A stretch of DNA of 64,000 nt, from positions 930,001 to 994,000 of the forward strand of contig BJKQ01000003.1 in assembly GCA_006538405.1 (NCBI GenBank). The letters are read 5' to 3'. Shown in pieces: positions 58,672 through 64,000 of the stretch; the first letter of the stretch is position 1, and each line of letters starts with the position of its first letter. The notes under the pieces are model-generated. The model ran no database searches. It was not told the origin of the DNA and saw only the letters and a program-made list of their open reading frames with translations. Made by a program: the position numbers and the translations under genes. This DNA comes from Hansfordia pulvinata (Eukaryota; Ascomycota; Sordariomycetes; Xylariales).

Positions 58672-60190
58672 GACCAGACGAGGCCCGCCCGAGGCCCGCC
58701 CGAGCCCACGTCCACGCGGCCGGGGCAGCCGGTGCTGTGCTGTGCTTGGGCTTGCTCGAGCTTGCCGGCGGTCGTCTGCCCCAGACTCGACTCGGCTCCA
58801 CAGTCGTGTCGAACGCCGTCCATGGATCCATCCCCCAGGCTGGCTGCCCCATGGGGTAGTGTGGGGAGGCGGCGTTGCAGGGGTCAGGCGGCCCCCGTTC
58901 TGCTGCCCCCGGTCGAGGCCAGCAGGGCCGCTACGGAAAAGATTTCCCCCAGGTGAGTCCGCGGGTGAAGAGCTCCGCGAGCCTCCGCCCGCGCCATCGT
59001 TGGCGCTGTCGCGGCTCGTTCGCATCAGGCTTCGATCGCCGAAACGGCCGCCTCCTTGGCTCTGCCCCGACTCCGCGGGCTCTCTCGACCAACCACTAAC
59101 TAGCCTGGCTTCCACCCACTAGGTACGAGTACTCGCGGGTTGCCCACACGGATGGACACGCCTTCATCTGAGACTGGGCCGGGAAACCCGGTGTACCTAC
59201 CTTGAAGCAAACGAACCAGGCTCTCCGGCCCCGACTTGTTCGTTCCTCTAGGGCACACCCACACACGAGCCACACGAGTTACTCGTACGTCGTGTCCCGT
59301 GGCCCGCAGTCCGGCAGTTGTCCGCCGCCAATCAGCTCGCGGCGTTTACCAAGAAAGACGACCCCCGGCCTGTGGTGCTGTGAATGGGGCTCGAAAGCGT
59401 GGAGGGAAGGCGGGTTGGCGCCGAGCCGCGCCGCGGCTCCAGGCCCCGGCTGTCGTGCCTGGCATCGACCAGGACACCACGCACGGCCCAGCTCTGTCGC
59501 AACGTCATGTCCAGATCCTTTTCAAAGCTGCCTTGGGCTGGGGCCGGAGCTCCTGGAAGGGCGCCCCTCTCTGCGCCGGTCTCCTCTCCTTGCGGGACCC
59601 GCCAATCGACGGATACCAACCAACCTAGCGAATCCGGGCTGACTTGCTGCGGGAACCCCGCGGTGGCACGCATACTCCCGGTATCCAGGCTCGTCGTGGC
59701 GTCTGGGGGAGAGCCGACTGCGCCAGAGCTGCCTGTGTGCGAACGAGTCCGGGGGACAACCATGTTGTCGGGGCTGGCCTGCGCGGACCAGCTTCCCACA
59801 CCGGTGTGCAAAGACCATGGCTTTGTGTGCCAATCCTGATCCCACACGGACGGATATCGAGGACGCGGTTATAGGGCCAATTTAAACCACGGGGGCTCCT
59901 ACTCGTTTCATGCGTCTCAGCCACGATTTCGTGCACGATCGCATATTGGCGCTGTTAACCTACGACTTCACAATACCATGGATGGGAATAGGCACTCGCT
60001 GAGTACCTGCGGTGGTCTTCATGGTTGATTGCAACTTGCAATTATGCGTGAAGATGGCGGCAAGTGGATTCAGGTGGCTACGAGACGCGTAGATGGGCAG
60101 TTGGGCAGACAAGCACGGCATCATGGCGAATCCACGATCATGTCGAGGTCAGCAAGCGCAAGCAGTATTACCAAGGACCCGTCTTCCCCG

Positions 60191-60228
60191 TCTCTCTCTC
60201 TCTCGCTCTCTCGCTCTCTCGCGCGCGC
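60191..60228. repeat. (CT)n microsatellite
   Basis: An imperfect CT run with CGCTCTCT interruptions, followed by CGCGCGCG. Confidence 0.9.
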
Positions 60229-63200
60229 GGGGCGCCTATATCTCCAAAACGCGTCTGCAGAATCCCCGGCGATAATAACTGTGTCGTACCTACGTGTCGA
60301 TCACCACGCGGCGGATCAGTGCCCCAGCAGCCGCCTGGCCGGGATGTGACGGGCTGCAGAGCCAAAGCTTCTTTTCGCTTCAGGCAATTCTGCGCGACGC
60401 GGCGCGATGCAACCAGAGCGAGCGGCCCAGTGCCTGCGTGCCGCCACGCGGTGCGGTACTCTCACAGGTATTGTAGGTCAGTACCTAACATAGGGTAGGG
60501 ACGTTCTAGATCAGCCGGGAACACCCGAGGCCCAAGCCTTGATGCATTCCAGATCAGATTCCATGCAGAGTCTCAGTCGGACCGTGGCGTTGGCGCGCCC
60601 CCTTTTTCTGCCTGCCCTTGGACTCTCCCTCCCCCGCCGCCGCCGCCTCGGCACGACTGCAAAAGGCGCAATAATAGGCCGCGACCCCGGATGCCAGCGG
60701 CCTTTCTTCTTCGCAACGACTTACCCCAGTCGTCAACTCGGGTCATCTGCCCCCTGCTCAGCTTCATGCCGACTTCAGGGTCCGGGGCGGGGAACAGCAG
60801 AGTCGCGAGCGCGCTCCTCGCCCTGCGGACCAGAGTAGCTGGTTACATCATAAGTTTGGTCCCAGTCTGGCATCAAACATTCGCGGGAAACCACGCTGCT
60901 CACACGCTGGTTCCCCTCTCAACACAGCCCAGATGTTGAATCTAGTCTTCACCTCCCCCGGCTGAAGAAACCAGAATCCGGCCTTGATCAGCTCCGAGCC
61001 CTCGGGAGACGGTATCAACGGGATAGGGAACGATTCGCGAGTAGAACAAACGCTGAGACCGCCGCGGGTCTAGACCCGTGGGCAGCAGAACAACATGAGG
61101 CTCGACCGCAACTTTCTTCGCCCCGGCCAGTTTCCAAGGATCTGCGACGCGACTGCCCCGGCGTGGATAGAGGGGCGAGAAAGAGAAAAAGGACGCGTGC
61201 GGCGGCCCTAAACCCGGAGACGAGGCTTAGCCGCGACTGATGATGGTGTGCGCGGGATAGGGAGGGAGGTTTTGCAGTACGACTCTCTCACGCACTGGTT
61301 TGTGCGTGTTCCTGGGCAGGCAGAAAACCGGGCTGATCGACGCCTCTTTGAGTCCTCCCGATTCGTCAGAATCGCTCAGATTTACCCCATGGGACGACTG
61401 GCGTCCTTCCGCCGCTTGATTTTGAAGATGAAGAGGCGAAGCACAAGTTGCGTATAGGAAATGAGAGAAAAATGCGCAGCTCTGGGTCTCAGCCACCGTG
61501 GTCAACTCCGCGCGGTGGTGGTTCAGGGTCCAGAACCGGGGCGTGCGTCGTCTCGCCCGTGTGGCAGCTTCATGCAGGATTCCCAGCTCAGCTCACAGAA
61601 AACACCCGATCGTCGCCCTGTGGGCTATGTGTGACGTCGATTCGAGGCAACGGGAGCTGCACACTGTAGCTAAGAGGCTGCATGGAGATGTAGTTTAATC
61701 CGATAGACCACGGTGACGCCGGGGTGCACTGCGGACCCTGCCTCCAGCTCTCCACCATCTACCGCGTGTTCTTTTCTTGTGGAGAGCTACTCTGCGGCTC
61801 GGACGTCCGATCTGGTACTCCTAGGCCTCCCTCGTCTACGGACACGGTGGCCTCCGCAGGAAGCTTGAATATGTCTCATGGGCTCAACGCCTCTTCCCGA
61901 ATCTACTCGAACGAAAGGGCACGGTTGTCTTTCGATCTTCATCAACCTTACAGCCGCGTGCAAGACGAGCCGTTTGTGCGTCGATCCCGAGCCCGCCATG
62001 CTGGGCACTCTCTTTCGCCACAGGCGGACAGTTAGTTACAGCAACCCATGAATACAGTAGGACATGTCCAGTTTCTCGGCGAAAGCGATTTCAGGACCAA
62101 AGAGAGCGGGCAGCAGATAAAGACGGCAGATGGCTCCTGGGAAGCAGATGACCTCGGAGGAGAAGAGGTCAGGAAAACGGACGCGGTAGCAGAGTTGGGG
62201 TGCAGCTTATATAGAAAAACTCCGTGTGAGAGAGACAGGGACTTTGCAGGCGAGGTCTGCATCCAACTCTGAAAGGGGGGTCTCTTCTGGTGCAACTTAA
62301 GCTCAGATATAGCTGAGTCCTCATTGGTTGGAGGCCCCCGCGGCATCCGAATCCCCGGTGACGGGTGACACCAGTGGTCATGGCGATTACGGACCACGTG
62401 AAAGGGTAGGGAAGCCGGCCAGGGTGCGGGGGCCTCGCTGGTGATCCAATCGCGAGCACGCACTAGTTGGCGGCAGCGAGTGGACTTCCCAACGAGGAGG
62501 GACTGACTGAAGCTTTACAGCTACAGTTTGCGCTGTGCGACCAAGTCTATTGCTCGTTACCTCTGCAAGGGCACCAAGACCACGGTTCGGGGCCGCCGCG
62601 GGGCTCCTACCTCGCTCCTTATGTTGACATTGAGTGGCGTTCTTCCCAATGCACCACTGCCTCCACAGGGACGGTGAGCGACTGCACCTTGCAAATGTGA
62701 CGGGGGCCCCTAGATTTGTTTGGGCAAGAGCCGCGGGCAGTCCGCTCCAGTCCTCAAGATCAAAACTACCTCCAGTTGGCATCACCCTCGAACGTGTCGA
62801 GAAGCACCCACATAACGAGCCTGCCGGGGTGCAGTGGCAGACACACCTGAGCGCCAGAGCTCATCCCGGAGTCGATTCGAGGCGGAAGGCTTCAAGGATA
62901 CATTCTAGATAGTACGTATGGCTCGGGTGATCCGAAGGACCAAGTCCCGAGGCACTTGAGGCATCTTCGCTCGATCACGGAGCAGTCATTGCCCCCAGTT
63001 CGCAACTTTGAGGACTGGAGCCCCCAGGTTGGCATCGTACGGGAGTATCGCGAGCGACTCCGTTGCAAGACTGTGCCATTCGTAAATCTCAGATCTTGCA
63101 ATGCACAAATAGGAGAGAGACACAGGGTCACTTACACCATTGTGAACATCAGTCTACCCCACCAAGCCATGAAGTCTATGTGCCGAGACCGGCCAACATC

Positions 63201-63562
63201 AAAACCACCAGACGGCCGGGATTTCGAAAACTCGGAACAATAGCCCTCGTGACTTTCAAAACGAATAGAATTGATGATTATGCAGGAGCAAGCACCAGGC
63301 TCCCTTAGTGCTCATGCTAAGTGGATAATGGAAGAAACAAGAACGAAACCGGAAGGCGGCTTTCCCACGGGGATTGTGGATGACCCAGCCATCTTCAAGC
63401 CCCCCCCTTCCAGCCCCTAGCAGATAGATAGAAATTACAGAGCCAGCCTCGAATTTCAAACGGAAAAGCCATCGACCCCGGATGGTGAAATGGAGAGATA
63501 CATAAGGCAAGAAGAAGGAAGAGAAAAAAAGATAAAAGAAACGAGAGGGAGGCTGATCGGGC

Positions 63563-64000
63563 TCAGTCGTCACTGTTGCAGACCCAGTCCTTCGCCAACT
63601 GGTTGGCAATGGCCGACATGCATTTGGGCAGGTTGCCCTGGCCGCCGATGAAGCCGAGCTTGAGGTAGTCCCCGTCGTCTGCCTGGCTGGCCTCGGCGTA
63701 GTTGCAGCCATTGCAGCCTACGAGAGAAAGTCGATGTTAGGATCTCGCATTTCCGGTTTTTTTTGGGGGGGGGGGGGGGGGGGGGCGCCAGTTGGGTTCA
63801 AGCATCATGGAGCATTATTGGGGGGAAGATCCCTTGTCTTCACTCACCACTGTTGGCGTAGTAGGCACCGTCCAGCCCCTTCTTCTGGTCCTCCCAGGAC
63901 AAGGTGCCGTTGTAGATGACTGTGACCTTCCATTCGTCCCTCGCCTCCCCAACGTTCCAGCCCTCGTGATGGCCGCCCTCGAGGTTGATCGAGCAGCCGC
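63563..64000 (-). CDS. 3' end of a secreted-type Cys-rich protein, truncated by the window edge
   Basis: Two exons are visible, 63848-64000 (continuing past the window) and 63563-63717, separated by a 130-nt intron (GTGAGT...CTCGTAG) that joins in phase 1. About 102 residues are seen: GCSINLEGGHHEGWNVGEAR, KVTVIYNGTLSWEDQKKG, YANSGCNGCNYAEASQADDG, and the end AIANQLAKDWVCNSDD. Six Cys are visible, which suits an extracellular protein with disulfides. The 5' end, including any signal peptide, lies outside. Family not recognised. Confidence 0.65.
63765..63785. repeat. G21 homopolymer preceded by T8, inside an intron
   Basis: Eight T then 21 G lie inside the intron of the 63.6 kb gene. On the transcribed minus strand this is C21 followed by A8. 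Confidence 0.95.

Larger units (their letters stand above)
58507..63562. other. Gene-free 5 kb spacer
   Basis: No supportable gene in about 5 kb, the longest such interval. Open frames are short, overlap on both strands and carry no domains. It contains TACGAGTA/TACTCGTA copies at 59124-59131 and 59280-59287, a CT microsatellite at 60191-60228, and a minus-strand TATATAAGC element at about 62205-62214 with no convincing frame behind it. A noncoding RNA or small lineage-specific gene cannot be excluded. Confidence 0.55.

Noticed and set aside
61787..62463. Short minus-strand gene downstream of TATATAAGC near 62.2 kb
   Set aside because: Only short unrelated frames follow the element, with no domain, signal peptide or plausible splice joins.

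Overview
The window is nuclear DNA of a filamentous ascomycete (Pezizomycotina, most likely Sordariomycetes; the order cannot be fixed from sequence alone). The evidence is short spliceosomal introns (about 49-135 nt) with CTAAC/CTGAC branch sites, a Zn2Cys6 regulator with the fungal middle-homology domain, fungal-type MFS permeases, ATG2, and the fungus-specific fusion of aspartyl-tRNA synthetase to a DUF2156 aminoacyl transferase. Genes are separated by gene-poor GC-rich spacers of 1-5 kb that carry microsatellites, long G or C runs and a dispersed TACTCGTA/TACGAGTA motif. I see no rRNA, tRNA, CRISPR, telomere or intact transposon.

Left part (1-25 kb). A gene-free 3.9 kb is followed by a divergent pair: a conserved nuclear-looking protein (3918-4733, -) and a CSA/ERCC8-type WD40 repair factor (5626-7276, +). 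Next come a Ser/Thr-rich, probably GPI-anchored surface protein with an in-frame TAG (11155-12086, -), a drug:H+ antiporter-type MFS permease (13461-15802, +), a cytochrome b5-acyl-CoA dehydrogenase fusion ending in the peroxisomal signal SKL (16359-17920, -), a small secreted protein (20194-20868, +) and a polyamine-oxidase/LSD1-type flavoprotein (22163-24106, +).

Middle (25-47 kb). ATG2, the autophagic lipid-transfer protein (25876-32116, +), a secreted Cys-rich protein (34407-35122, +), a six-TM membrane protein of unknown role (35570-36755, -), an HSL-family alpha/beta hydrolase (39359-40744, -) and ErdS (43381-46123, +). ErdS makes ergosteryl-aspartate from Asp-tRNA and ergosterol. The divergent hydrolase 2.6 kb away is a candidate for the partner that removes the aspartate (ErdH), so 39-46 kb may be a small sterol-aspartylation locus.

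Right part (47-64 kb). A spliced gene with a complete RNase H domain (47302-49470, -), a secreted protein (50536-51456, -), an eight-exon Zn2Cys6 transcription factor (52488-55499, -), an MFS sugar porter (56766-58506, -), a 5 kb gene-free stretch, and the 3' end of a secreted Cys-rich protein running off the right edge (63563-64000, -).

A window-wide oddity is that nine reading-frame breaks in seven otherwise well-conserved genes are each explained by exactly one missing base, usually in a G or C run. Adding the base makes every spliced CDS a whole number of codons. This looks like residual deletion error in the assembly rather than gene decay, and any automatic gene set made from this sequence will have split or truncated models there.
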